Position numbers and translations under genes: made by a program
The notes under the pieces: generated by a model
The model's input: only the letters and a program-made list of their open reading frames with translations
What the model was told of the DNA's origin: nothing
Database searches by the model: none
Assembly (NCBI GenBank): GCA_036311565.1
Contig: JAXJPR010000008.1
Span: 4,471 to 68,470, forward strand
Direction of reading: 5' to 3'
Origin: Fimousia sp036311565
Lineage (GTDB): Bacteria > Bacillota > Clostridia > Lachnospirales > Lachnospiraceae
DNA: 64,000 nt
Part shown: piece after piece, positions 19,431-27,479 of the stretch
Position numbering within the stretch: the stretch's first letter is position 1
Layout of the letters: the number at the start of each line of letters is the position of its first letter

Positions 19431-20306
19431 CTATATAATGGAAATACTATAAGTGATCACTTCTGTTTTTCCAGGTTCTAATAATTTAACGCCGCGTTTG
19501 TGCTCAAAAATATCATCTTCGCTGGACATGGTAGCGGTTCCACTCCAAGGCTCTAATGCAATAAAAGGACCATCGTTTGCACTGCTCCAAATCTGGAAGA
19601 AGTCAAATCCTTTAAAGTCTATGCGAACACCATGTTGAGAATCTTTGTGGCGAAGAATTGCATAAGTGGAACGAGGATATTCTAAACAAATGGCATCCTG
19701 ATAAAATAAATCATGTGTTAAAGGTAAGATAGAACGATTATCAAAACGCAAAGTCCGTTTTTCGTCTAATAAAAGTCCAGAATCACTGATGGTTGGACAG
19801 TTGGCATATTCTGGAGCTTCCATTTCTACAACATAATCTTCGAACTTTTCACCTTTGTGCATCGGACAGTTAAAACCAGGATGGCCTCCAATAAAGAAAG
19901 GCATGGTCTCATCACCAGTATTGGTCACGATATGATTTAAAATCAGGCGGTTATCTTCCACTTTGTAATTCATCTGAAGAGAAAATGGAAATGGATATGC
20001 TTCTAAAGTTTCGTCATCAGATACTAATTCTAATGTTACTTCTGTGTCGGTCTTACTTTTTAAAGTAAATGGTCGTCTTCTTGCAAATCCATGACGTGCC
20101 AGTGTAACGGTCTTTCCGTTTAATAATGTTGCATTTCCATCACGAAGGCATCCGCAGATTGGAAACATAATTGGTGCCTGTCCGAACCAGTAAGCTGGTT
20201 CACCCTGCCATAAATATTCGGTTTCATCCTGTATAATAGAAGTGATACCAGCACCAAAAGAATCAATAGTTACAGTTAAATTGTCAGATTGAATGGTATG
20301 TTTCAT
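19431..20306 (-). CDS. Aldose 1-epimerase family protein (LacX/GalM-like)
   Basis: A 291-residue protein of the galactose-mutarotase fold. Visible family features are an N-terminal beta-rich segment with WQGEPAYWFGQAPIMFPICG, the histidine in LARHGFARRRPF (about residue 73), and GGHPGFNCPM (about 145) with the second conserved histidine, followed by a catalytic-type glutamate near the C terminus (IALEPWSG). It probably interconverts anomers of a hexose or hexose-6-phosphate. The ribosome site AAGGAG is good. An extended -10 promoter lies upstream on the minus strand. Confidence 0.88.
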   Translation of the reverse strand: MKHTIQSDNLTVTIDSFGAGITSIIQDETEYLWQGEPAYWFGQAPIMFPICGCLRDGNATLLNGKTVTLARHGFARRRPFTLKSKTDTEVTLELVSDDETLEAYPFPFSLQMNYKVEDNRLILNHIVTNTGDETMPFFIGGHPGFNCPMHKGEKFEDYVVEMEAPEYANCPTISDSGLLLDEKRTLRFDNRSILPLTHDLFYQDAICLEYPRSTYAILRHKDSQHGVRIDFKGFDFFQIWSSANDGPFIALEPWSGTATMSSEDDIFEHKRGVKLLEPGKTEVITYSISII

Positions 20307-20349
20307 AGTATTTTTCTCCTTCTAAATATTTTCGATCCTGATTTTCTTT

Positions 20350-20358
20350 ATTATATCA
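20350..20358 (-). promoter_or_regulatory. Extended -10 promoter of the epimerase-like gene
   Basis: On the minus strand TGA-TATAAT (20358-20350) lies about 45 bp before the start codon. The -35 region is weak, so the extended -10 element probably carries recognition. Confidence 0.5.
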
Positions 20359-20419
20359 TAGATTGATTTTATTGAGGAAGAAAAATGGATTTGCAGCATA
20401 TAAAATTTGTAAAAATATG

Positions 20420-20466
20420 TTTATCGTACAAAAAGAGGAGAGTATTTTTTGTAAATATACGATAAA
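20420..20466. other. Long imperfect hairpin in the gene-free stretch before prfC
   Basis: TTTATCGTA (20420-20428) and TACGATAAA (20458-20466) are a perfect 9-bp inverted repeat. The inner CAAAAA (20429-20434) pairs with TTTTTG (20446-20451), leaving a bulge on the 3' side. The 404-bp region 20307-20710 contains no convincing gene; this and the next hairpin are its main content. It could be part of an RNA leader or a DNA-binding site. Confidence 0.5.
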
Positions 20467-20470
20467 ACCA

Positions 20471-20521
20471 CAGAACCTTCAAACGGAATGAAATTTTTAC
20501 ATCCTGTTTGAAGGTTTTCTG
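20471..20521 (+). terminator. Terminator-like hairpin without an upstream gene on the same strand
   Basis: AACCTTCAAAC (20474-20484) pairs perfectly with GTTTGAAGGTT (20506-20516), with a flanking CAG/CTG extension and a short T-rich tail. The nearest upstream gene on this strand is the LysR gene, which has its own terminator, so this hairpin may end a small untranslated RNA or attenuate prfC. Confidence 0.45.
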
Positions 20522-20710
20522 CTGGTTAAGAAAGAATCTGGTTGCGTATCTAGCTCCAAAATGATATTATTTTGAATAGAGTGCAATTTTTGGGCACAAT
20601 ATGAGTTTAAAGGAAGAACGTTGCTGGCTTTTGGCAACAATGCAAGAAAATGTAAAAGTTACTAGGCAGCTTATCAATCAGGATTAGAGTTTAAATAAAT
20701 GGAGGAAGAT

Positions 20711-22303
20711 ATGAGTCAGATAAAAGATGAAATTAATAAGCGAAGAACCTTTGCGATTATTTCCCATCCGGATGCGGGAAAAACAACACTGACAGAAAAG
20801 TTCTTGTTATATGGTGGGGCCATCAATACCGCTGGTTCCGTAAAAGGAAAAGCCAATTCTAAACATGCAGTTTCTGACTGGATGGAAATTGAAAAACAGA
20901 GAGGGATTTCTGTTACATCCTCTGTTTTACAGTTCCAGTATGATGATTTCTGCATCAATATTCTGGATACACCAGGACATGAGGACTTCTCAGAAGATAC
21001 GTATCGTACATTGATGGCTGCCGATTCTGCAGTTATGGTCATTGATGCTTCTAAAGGGGTAGAAAAACAGACAATCAAGTTATTTAAAGTTTGTACAATG
21101 CGTAATATTCCTATTTTTACATTTATTAATAAAATGGACCGGGAAGCCAATGATACCTTTGATTTGCTGGATGAAATTGAACAGGTGTTAGGCATTGAAA
21201 CATGTCCAATCAACTGGCCAATTGGTTCCGGAAAAGAATTCAAAGGGGTCTATGAAAGAGATGAAAAGCAGATTTCAACATTTGAAGCCGTTTCTACTGG
21301 AGGGGCAAAAGAAGCCAAAACGACCCGTGTAGATATAGAATCTCAAGAAGCGCTGGAAATCATCGGAGAAGACCGCTATGAGCAGCTGACAGAAGAAATC
21401 GAATTGTTAGATGGAGCCGCTCATCCATATGATCTTGAAAAAATCAGAGAAGGAAAATTAACTCCTGTATTCTTTGGTTCTGCACTTACTAACTTTGGGG
21501 TAGAAACATTCTTAAAACACTTTTTAAAGATGACAACTTCTCCATTGCCACGTTTATCAAAAGGAGAATCTATCGATCCAGTAGATAATAATTTCTCTGC
21601 TTTTGTCTTTAAAATTCAGGCAAATATGAACAAAGCCCACAGAGACCGAATTGCATTTATGAGAATTTGTTCTGGTAAATTTGAAGCCGGAATGGAAGTC
21701 AAACATATGCAGAGCGGTAAGAAAATGAGATTATCACAGCCACAACAGATCATGGCTCAGGACCGTAAAATTGTGGAGGAAGCATATGCAGGAGATATTA
21801 TCGGAGTCTTTGATCCGGGAGTATTCTCCATTGGAGATACCGTATGCCTTGGAAAAGATGGGTTTGTGTATGAAGGAATTCCAACCTTTGCACCAGAACA
21901 TTTTGCAAGAATTGTTCAATTAGATACGATGAAAAGAAAACAGTTTGTAAAAGGGGTAAATCAGATCGCACAGGAAGGAGCCATTCAGATCTTCCAGGAA
22001 CATGAAGCCGGATATGCAGAAATTATTGTCGGCGTAGTAGGAACTTTGCAGTTTGATGTATTAAAATTTCGTTTGAAGAATGAGTACGGATGTGACATCC
22101 GTTTAGAACCTCTTCCATATGAATCTATTCGCTGGATCAAAGATAAAGAAACTGATATGAGCAAATTAAAAGGTGTTTCTGAAGTGAAAAAGGTACGAGA
22201 CATGAAGGGCAATCCATTGCTGTTATTTAAAAATGAATGGAGCATTCGTTTTGTCTTAGAACGAAATGAAGGGTTGGAATTAATTGAATTTGACAAAGAT
22301 TAA
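20711..22303 (+). CDS. prfC: Peptide chain release factor 3
   Basis: A translational GTPase that recycles RF1/RF2 after termination. The G-domain motifs are HPDAGKTTLTE (G1), the RGISVTSS switch region, DTPGHEDFSEDTYR (G3) and NKMDREAND (G4); the EF-Tu-like domain 2 and RF3 C-terminal domain follow. GGAGGA at 20701-20706 favours ATG 20711 (530 residues); the in-frame ATG at 20699 overlaps that site. It stands alone after a long untranslated stretch; only weak promoter candidates were found there. Confidence 0.95.
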   Translation: MSQIKDEINKRRTFAIISHPDAGKTTLTEKFLLYGGAINTAGSVKGKANSKHAVSDWMEIEKQRGISVTSSVLQFQYDDFCINILDTPGHEDFSEDTYRTLMAADSAVMVIDASKGVEKQTIKLFKVCTMRNIPIFTFINKMDREANDTFDLLDEIEQVLGIETCPINWPIGSGKEFKGVYERDEKQISTFEAVSTGGAKEAKTTRVDIESQEALEIIGEDRYEQLTEEIELLDGAAHPYDLEKIREGKLTPVFFGSALTNFGVETFLKHFLKMTTSPLPRLSKGESIDPVDNNFSAFVFKIQANMNKAHRDRIAFMRICSGKFEAGMEVKHMQSGKKMRLSQPQQIMAQDRKIVEEAYAGDIIGVFDPGVFSIGDTVCLGKDGFVYEGIPTFAPEHFARIVQLDTMKRKQFVKGVNQIAQEGAIQIFQEHEAGYAEIIVGVVGTLQFDVLKFRLKNEYGCDIRLEPLPYESIRWIKDKETDMSKLKGVSEVKKVRDMKGNPLLLFKNEWSIRFVLERNEGLELIEFDKD

Positions 22304-22311
22304 GAAAGATG

Positions 22312-22340
22312 TTGACAAAAAATATTTGGTATGATATTAT
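22312..22340 (+). promoter_or_regulatory. infC operon promoter
   Basis: TTGACA (22312-22317), a 17-bp spacer and TATTAT (22335-22340) lie immediately after the prfC stop codon and drive the infC leader. Confidence 0.75.
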
Positions 22341-22344
22341 GTCA

Positions 22345-22490
22345 TAGGTTGTAAAACAACAAACAACAAAGAAGAGTATCCACTCTCACCTTAGCACGTA
22401 TTGGTGACTCGGGTTAATATTTAAGAAATGATACATTCATCATGCTTGAATCAGATAGTGGATAGTCTATAACTATCCACTTTTTTTATT
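22345..22490 (+). promoter_or_regulatory. L20-type attenuator leader of infC-rpmI-rplT
   Basis: About 145 nt of untranslated leader ends in an intrinsic terminator: GTGGATAGT (22458-22466) with ACTATCCAC (22472-22480), then seven T residues. An upstream segment, TATCCACT (22377-22384), is perfectly complementary to AGTGGATA (22457-22464), so pairing the two would prevent the terminator. In Bacillus, ribosomal protein L20 controls this operon through such a leader; here the L20 role is inferred from gene order and the visible alternative pairing. Confidence 0.8.
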
Positions 22491-22504
22491 GGAGGTGCAA
22501 TACT

Positions 22505-23011
22505 ATTAGCGATTTAATGATTAACGAGCAAATTAGAGACAGAGAGATTCGTGTAATTGGAAGCGACGGACAGCAATTAGGAATTATGTCTGCAAAAGAA
22601 GCAATGAAACTTGCAAGAGAAGCAGATTTAGATTTGGTAAAAGTTGCTCCACAGGCGAAACCACCAGTATGTAAGATTATCGACTACGGTAAATATAGAT
22701 ACGAAATGGCTCGTAAAGAAAAAGAAGCAAAAAAGAAACAGAAAACGATTGATGTAAAAGAAATCAGACTTTCTCCAAACATTGATACCAATGATTTGAA
22801 TACAAAAGTCAATCATGCAAGAAAGTTCTTGAAAAAGGGCGATCGTGTGAAAGTTACACTTCGTTTCAGAGGTAGAGAGCTTGCACATGTAAATTCAAGC
22901 AAAGTAATTCTTGATAATTTTGCAGAACAGTTATCTGATTGTGCAGTGATTGAAAAACCTGCAAAATTTGAAGGAAGAAGTATGATCATGTTTTTAGGTG
23001 AAAAACGATAA
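22505..23011 (+). CDS. infC: Translation initiation factor IF-3, with an ATT start
   Basis: IF-3 binds the 30S subunit and checks start-codon selection. The full two-domain protein is present: MINEQIRDREIRVIGSDGQQ, the linker rich in KEKEAKKKQK, and the C-terminal KVTLRFRGRELAH. I set the start at ATT 22505 (168 residues) because GGAGGTG (22491-22497) is 7 nt upstream, whereas ATG 22517 lies 19 nt away. AUU starts are known for infC in several bacteria and allow IF-3 to limit its own synthesis. Confidence 0.93.
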   Translation: MSDLMINEQIRDREIRVIGSDGQQLGIMSAKEAMKLAREADLDLVKVAPQAKPPVCKIIDYGKYRYEMARKEKEAKKKQKTIDVKEIRLSPNIDTNDLNTKVNHARKFLKKGDRVKVTLRFRGRELAHVNSSKVILDNFAEQLSDCAVIEKPAKFEGRSMIMFLGEKR

Positions 23012-23048
23012 TAGAGTAGATACAGATAGAATCAAGGAGGACACAACA

Positions 23049-23246
23049 ATGCCAAAATTAAAAACAAAAAGAGCTGCTGCAAAAAGATTTAAAGCTACAG
23101 GTAGCGGAAAATTAAAAAGAAATAAAGCTTACAAAAGCCATATCTTAACAAAAAAATCTACTAAGAGAAAACGTAATCTTAGAAAAGCAACTATGACAGA
23201 TGCTACAAACGAAAAAGTAATGAAGAAAATTTTACCATACCTGTAA
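23049..23246 (+). CDS. rpmI: 50S ribosomal protein L35
   Basis: A 65-residue basic protein beginning MPKLKTKRAAAKRFKATGSG, the standard L35 sequence pattern. AAGGAGG at 23034-23040 lies 8 nt before ATG 23049; the in-frame ATG at 22998 lies inside infC. It is the second gene of the IF3-L35-L20 operon. Confidence 0.97.
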   Translation: MPKLKTKRAAAKRFKATGSGKLKRNKAYKSHILTKKSTKRKRNLRKATMTDATNEKVMKKILPYL

Positions 23247-23274
23247 TAGATAGATTTAAGGAGGAACGTTAGAC

Positions 23275-23631
23275 ATGGCAAGAATTAAAGGCGGAATGAA
23301 CGCAAGAAAGAAACATAATAGAGTATTAAAACTAGCTAAAGGTTATAGAGGAGCTAGATCTAAACAGTATAGAGTAGCAAAACAGTCTGTAATGAGAGCA
23401 TTAACAAGTTCTTATGCAGGTAGAAAACAGAGAAAACGTCAGTTCAGACAGTTATGGATTGCTCGTATTAACGCAGCGGCTAGAATGAACGGTTTATCTT
23501 ACAGCAAATTTATGCATGGTTTAAAATTAGCTGGTGTAGATATCAATAGAAAAATGCTTTCTGAAATGGCTATCAGCGATCCAGCTGCTTTCACAGCTTT
23601 AACAGAAGTTGCAAAAGAAAAATTAGCATAA
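23275..23631 (+). CDS. rplT: 50S ribosomal protein L20
   Basis: A 118-residue protein of normal length beginning MARIKGGMNARKKHNRVLKL, with the conserved RQLWIARINAAARMNGLSYS. It is needed early in 50S assembly and, in Bacillus, represses its own operon through the leader RNA. AAGGAGG precedes the start. It is followed by a strong terminator. Confidence 0.98.
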   Translation: MARIKGGMNARKKHNRVLKLAKGYRGARSKQYRVAKQSVMRALTSSYAGRKQRKRQFRQLWIARINAAARMNGLSYSKFMHGLKLAGVDINRKMLSEMAISDPAAFTALTEVAKEKLA

Positions 23632-23657
23632 GATCATTACAGGATAATCCTGAAGAA

Positions 23658-23698
23658 AACCTCCCGCTTATGAAGATAGGCGGGAGGTTGTTTTTTTT
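23658..23698 (+). terminator. Terminator of infC-rpmI-rplT
   Basis: AACCTCCCGC (23658-23667) pairs with GCGGGAGGTT (23680-23689) in a GC-rich 10-bp stem followed by eight T residues. Its T run overlaps the -35 box of the next promoter. Confidence 0.92.
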
Positions 23699-23716
23699 AT
23701 CTGGATTTACTATAAT
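23688..23716 (+). promoter_or_regulatory. Promoter of the xpaC-telA-thrE run
   Basis: TTGTTT (23688-23693), a 17-bp spacer and TATAAT (23711-23716) lie 35 bp before the first start codon. The -35 element is built from the tail of the preceding terminator. Confidence 0.6.
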
Positions 23717-23750
23717 GAAAGAGACAGACAGGGGAAAAGGAGATTGTATT

Positions 23751-24920
23751 ATGAATCCATATGATTTTAAAGATTTTGGTGACGAAATCAAAGATGCTGT
23801 ACAAAAAGCCATAGATTCGGAAGATTTTAGTAATTTAAATCAGACCATTAAGCATGGAATGGAAAAAGCTGCCCAGGCAATGGGAGATGGCCTAAAGACT
23901 GTTGGTAAGACAGCAGAAGAAAAAGCCCATGAGGCAGTTCAAAATCATCCGTGGACAAAAGAATGGAAGAATAAAAAGCAGGAAGTGGCTTTATATCAGA
24001 AGACATCTGGGAAAAAAGCAGGAGCCATCGTGTGCATGTTTTTTGGTTATTTATGTGGAGGAGGTCTTGGAATCGCTCTGCTTGTCTTGTGTCTAATAGC
24101 AGCAGCTTTAGGAGAGTTTGCATTGGGACTTCGAATTCCAGTAGTGATCATGCTGCCGTTATTTTTAGGAAGTATGGGACTTGGAATTTTTGGTCATCGG
24201 AAATGGTCTATGATTTGTCGATTTGAGAAATATAAAGGATATTTAGCAGGAAAGACCTATGGGAATTTTACTAGTTTCTCAAATATGCTTCATAAACCCA
24301 TTTCATATGTTAAAAAGGATTTAAAAAAGATGGTAGAAAAAAGATGGTTTCTCCAGGGGCATTTTGATGAAGAGGGAACCTGCTTGATTACCAGCGACGA
24401 AACTTATCAGGATTATTTAGATTTAAAGGAAAAGCGAAAACAACAAAAATTGGAAGAAGAAAAGAAAAAAGCAGAAACAAAAAATCTGACTCCAGAAGTG
24501 GAAGGAGTCATCGAAGAAGGCAAAGCATTTTTGCAGGAAATTCATAGAAGTAATGAAGCGATTCCAGGAGAAGAAATTTCTGCAAAGATTGCATCCATAG
24601 AAAAAATTGTAAAAAAGATTTTCGAAAGGATTGAGGAATACCCGGAAATGGTGGGAGATATCCGAAAGCTTATGGAATATTATCTTCCTATGACAGTAAA
24701 GCTTTTAAATGCTTATGAAGAATTGGATGGACAACCCGTGCAGGGAGAGAACATCCTTTCTTCCAAAAAGGAAATTGAAGATTCGCTGAACACATTAAAT
24801 CTTGCATTTGAAAAGCTTCTGGATCGATTGTTTCAGGAGCAGGCATGGGATGTGTCTTCAGATATTAGTGTATTAAAAACGATGCTGGCACAAGATGGTC
24901 TGGCACAAAAAGATTTTTAG
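23751..24920 (+). CDS. XpaC-family (5-bromo-4-chloroindolyl phosphate hydrolysis) membrane protein
   Basis: A 389-residue protein with an amphipathic N terminus, two adjacent hydrophobic segments (about residues 85-110 and 115-140, rich in Gly/Leu/Ile), a middle domain containing KPISYVKKDLKKMVEKRWF, and a Glu/Lys-rich helical C-terminal domain. This architecture and its position directly before a TelA gene match the XpaC family, named after an indirect Bacillus phenotype; the true role is unsettled. ATG 23751 has AAGGAG 8 nt upstream; an earlier ATG (23670) lies in the terminator. It is probably a membrane partner of TelA. Confidence 0.82.
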   Translation: MNPYDFKDFGDEIKDAVQKAIDSEDFSNLNQTIKHGMEKAAQAMGDGLKTVGKTAEEKAHEAVQNHPWTKEWKNKKQEVALYQKTSGKKAGAIVCMFFGYLCGGGLGIALLVLCLIAAALGEFALGLRIPVVIMLPLFLGSMGLGIFGHRKWSMICRFEKYKGYLAGKTYGNFTSFSNMLHKPISYVKKDLKKMVEKRWFLQGHFDEEGTCLITSDETYQDYLDLKEKRKQQKLEEEKKKAETKNLTPEVEGVIEEGKAFLQEIHRSNEAIPGEEISAKIASIEKIVKKIFERIEEYPEMVGDIRKLMEYYLPMTVKLLNAYEELDGQPVQGENILSSKKEIEDSLNTLNLAFEKLLDRLFQEQAWDVSSDISVLKTMLAQDGLAQKDF

Positions 24921-24932
24921 TGAGGGAGAAAG

Positions 24933-26069
24933 ATGAACGAACGAGTATATGATACAGAAGTAATGCCGGAATTAACGTTAGATCCTTTTGGTGAAGTAAA
25001 AAAAGAGATTATTGCAGAAGAAAAGAAGGAAGAACCGGAATGGTCAGAACCAATCCTTTCAGAAGAGGAGAAAAAGATCATCGATCAATTTGCAGGCCAG
25101 ATCGATATTCAGAATTCTACAATGATACTTCAGTATGGGGCAGGAACCCAGAAAAAGATGGCTGATTTTTCAGAAAATGCGCTGGAAAAGGTAAAAACAA
25201 AAGATTTGGGAGAAGTTGGAAGTCTAATATCTAATTTAACAGCCCAGTTAAAGAGCTTTGATGTAGAAGAAGAAAAAAAGTTTCTTGGCATTTTTAAAAA
25301 AGCTTCCAATAAAATCACTTCTTTAAAAGCCCAGTATGCAAAAGCAGAGACAAATGTAGATGAAATTTGCAAAATTCTGGAAAGTCATCAGGTTCAGCTT
25401 TTAAAGGATGTTGCTATTTTAGATAAAATGTACCAGTTGAACCTTACGTATTTTAAAGAACTATCTATGTATATTTTAGCGGGGAAGAAAAAACTTCATG
25501 AAGTACGTACCAAGGATCTGGCACAGGCAGTGAATCAGGCGAAGCTGAGCGGACTACCAGAAGATGCCCAGAAAGCGAAGGATTTAGAATCTTCCTGTGA
25601 CCGATTTGAAAAGAAATTGCATGATTTAGAATTGACCAGAATGATTTCTATCCAGACAGCACCTCAGATCCGCTTGGTACAAAGCAGTGATATGATGATG
25701 GTAGAAAAAATTCAATCCACGTTAGTAAATACAATTCCGTTGTGGAAGAGTCAGATGGTATTGGCACTTGGAATGGAACATTCCAGTCAGGCTGCCAGAG
25801 TTCAGAGAGAAGTGACCGATTTAACCAATGAATTGCTGAAGAAGAATGCCGAGGCATTAAAAACGGCCACGATTGATGTGGCAAAAGAATCGGAAAGAGG
25901 GATTGTGGATATGGAAACGTTAAAACAGACCAATGCTTCCTTGATTTCTACGCTGGATGAAGTTATGAAGATTCAAGAGGAAGGAAAGCAAAAACGCCAG
26001 GCAGCAGAAGAAGAAATGGGGCGTTTAGAATTAGAATTAAAGAATAAATTATTGGAAATTCGCTCATAG
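24933..26069 (+). CDS. telA: TelA-family toxic anion resistance protein
   Basis: A 378-residue cytosolic, strongly helical protein. TelA family traits are the conserved opening around SEEEKKIIDQFAGQIDIQN, the long coiled-coil middle, and the conserved QTAPQIRLVQSSDMMMVEKI and IPLWKSQMVLALGMEHS segment. Members are linked to tellurite, nisin or envelope-stress resistance, by an unknown mechanism. It starts 12 bp after xpaC with a GAGGGAG ribosome site and is followed 9 bp later by the exporter genes. Confidence 0.9.
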   Translation: MNERVYDTEVMPELTLDPFGEVKKEIIAEEKKEEPEWSEPILSEEEKKIIDQFAGQIDIQNSTMILQYGAGTQKKMADFSENALEKVKTKDLGEVGSLISNLTAQLKSFDVEEEKKFLGIFKKASNKITSLKAQYAKAETNVDEICKILESHQVQLLKDVAILDKMYQLNLTYFKELSMYILAGKKKLHEVRTKDLAQAVNQAKLSGLPEDAQKAKDLESSCDRFEKKLHDLELTRMISIQTAPQIRLVQSSDMMMVEKIQSTLVNTIPLWKSQMVLALGMEHSSQAARVQREVTDLTNELLKKNAEALKTATIDVAKESERGIVDMETLKQTNASLISTLDEVMKIQEEGKQKRQAAEEEMGRLELELKNKLLEIRS

Positions 26070-26078
26070 GTTTAAAAT

Positions 26079-26840
26079 ATGGAATTAAAGGAAATACTAA
26101 ATTTTACCACGGAAATCGGTTATTTGATGATATGCTATGGGGCAGATGTATCAAGGGTGGAAAGAGAAGTAAGCCAATTGTGTGAGGCTTATGAGATAAG
26201 AGAAGTAGATGTATTTGCAATACCATCCAGCTTAGTAATTACAGTATCAGATGGGATTAATTATTATACCAAAAGCCGGAGAATTCTTTCAAAAACCAAT
26301 GATTTGGATAAAGTTTCTAAAATTACTCAGTTGTGTCAGTGGATGAAGGAAGAAAGACCAAATCAATATTATATTTTTCAGACACTGGAAGAAATAAAGA
26401 GGCAGTCTACATATCAGCCGTGGCTGGTATTTTTGGCATATATTATGATTTCTCTTACTTCAGCAGTATTTTATGGTGCTGGATGGATGGACGGCTTCTA
26501 TGCAGGAATGATCGGTGCAGTTGTGTATCCGGTGCAAAGAATTGTGAAAAGTTTTCAAAGCCATAGTGTCTTTTTTTCGAATCTCTTATGCAGCAGCGTG
26601 GCGGCGGGACTGGTAGCGGCGGCGATGAAATATGATTTAATCTCAAATCCGTCGCCAGTTATGATTGGGATTATGATCACAATGATACCTGGTCTTGCAA
26701 TCACCAATGGAATGAGAAATTTTATCAACGAAGATTTTATTGCGGGAATTATTCAGATGCTGGAAGCTTTAAGTGCAGTACTTGGCATTGTTGGCGGAAT
26801 CTTTTTTCTGATTTTTATAACAGAAATGCCTTTAATTTAA
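26079..26840 (+). CDS. ThrE-type threonine/serine exporter, large half (DUF1212)
   Basis: A 253-residue integral membrane protein. A cytosolic N-terminal part (about 1-115, with GYLMICYGADVSRVEREV and FAIPSSLVITVSDG) is followed by five or so transmembrane helices. This matches the first half of split ThrE exporters, which export threonine/serine or other small solutes. It begins 9 bp after telA with only a weak ribosome site (AGGT), consistent with coupling. The second half follows directly. Confidence 0.88.
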   Translation: MELKEILNFTTEIGYLMICYGADVSRVEREVSQLCEAYEIREVDVFAIPSSLVITVSDGINYYTKSRRILSKTNDLDKVSKITQLCQWMKEERPNQYYIFQTLEEIKRQSTYQPWLVFLAYIMISLTSAVFYGAGWMDGFYAGMIGAVVYPVQRIVKSFQSHSVFFSNLLCSSVAAGLVAAAMKYDLISNPSPVMIGIMITMIPGLAITNGMRNFINEDFIAGIIQMLEALSAVLGIVGGIFFLIFITEMPLI

Positions 26841-26852
26841 CTGGAGGGAAAC

Positions 26853-27290
26853 ATGACTCAGATTTTATGTGTATTCTGTTTCTGTATTGGATTCGGAATT
26901 TTATTTCATATTCGCGGGAAAAATCTAATTCTGGCGGCGATTGGAGGATGTCTTGGATGGTTTACCTATTTGATGACGAACTCTATTGGAGAAACAGATG
27001 TAACAGCATATTTTTGTAGTGCTGTTGTAATAACTGTATTTGCAGAATTGGCTGCCTATTATGAAAAGGTACCAGTGGCAGTATTTCTGGGAGTTGAAAT
27101 GATACCATTGGTTCCAGGAAAGCCATTATTTTATACAGTGGTAAATTTATTTTTTGGGTATAAATCCTTTGTATATGAGAAAGGAATTTATGCTTTGCAG
27201 GTAGCAGGTGTTATTGCATTAGGAATCTTTTTAACATCCACCATGATCAGGATGTATCAAAGGGTAAGAAAATCTGCTAATTATACGTAA
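26853..27290 (+). CDS. ThrE-type threonine/serine exporter, small half (DUF3815)
   Basis: A 145-residue protein with four transmembrane segments, starting MTQILCVFCFCIGFGILFHI and containing FLGVEMIPLVPGKPLFYT, typical of the C-terminal half of ThrE. The GGAGGG ribosome site is strong. Together with the previous gene it forms a complete split exporter. The pair closes the xpaC-telA run, and a terminator follows. Confidence 0.88.
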   Translation: MTQILCVFCFCIGFGILFHIRGKNLILAAIGGCLGWFTYLMTNSIGETDVTAYFCSAVVITVFAELAAYYEKVPVAVFLGVEMIPLVPGKPLFYTVVNLFFGYKSFVYEKGIYALQVAGVIALGIFLTSTMIRMYQRVRKSANYT

Positions 27291-27335
27291 GAAAAATGCC
27301 TTTAAAAACAATCTTGTTTTTTAAAGGTATTTTCT
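27291..27335 (+). terminator. Terminator after the split exporter
   Basis: TGCCTTTAAAAACA (27297-27310) pairs with TGTTTTTTAAAGGTA (27315-27329) around an ATCT loop, then a T-rich tail. Confidence 0.8.
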
Positions 27336-27394
27336 ATTTATAAAAGCTGCTGTGAGAAATATTACATAAATATTACAAAAATATTAAGAAAAAC

Positions 27395-27422
27395 TTGACT
27401 ATAGCCCGATGTGTGCTATAAT
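27395..27422 (+). promoter_or_regulatory. Promoter of the NlpC/P60 gene
   Basis: TTGACT (27395-27400), a 16-bp spacer and TATAAT (27417-27422) preceded by TGC. A leader of about 50 nt follows before the AGGAGG ribosome site. Confidence 0.7.
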
Positions 27423-27479
27423 TAATGTAATAAATATGTAATAAATATAAAATAATTTTGTAATATCTAGGAGGCTTTT

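Noticed and set aside
20716..21243. 175-residue open frame on the minus strand inside prfC
   Set aside because: It lies opposite a strongly conserved release factor, has no ribosome site or promoter, and its sequence reflects the other strand.
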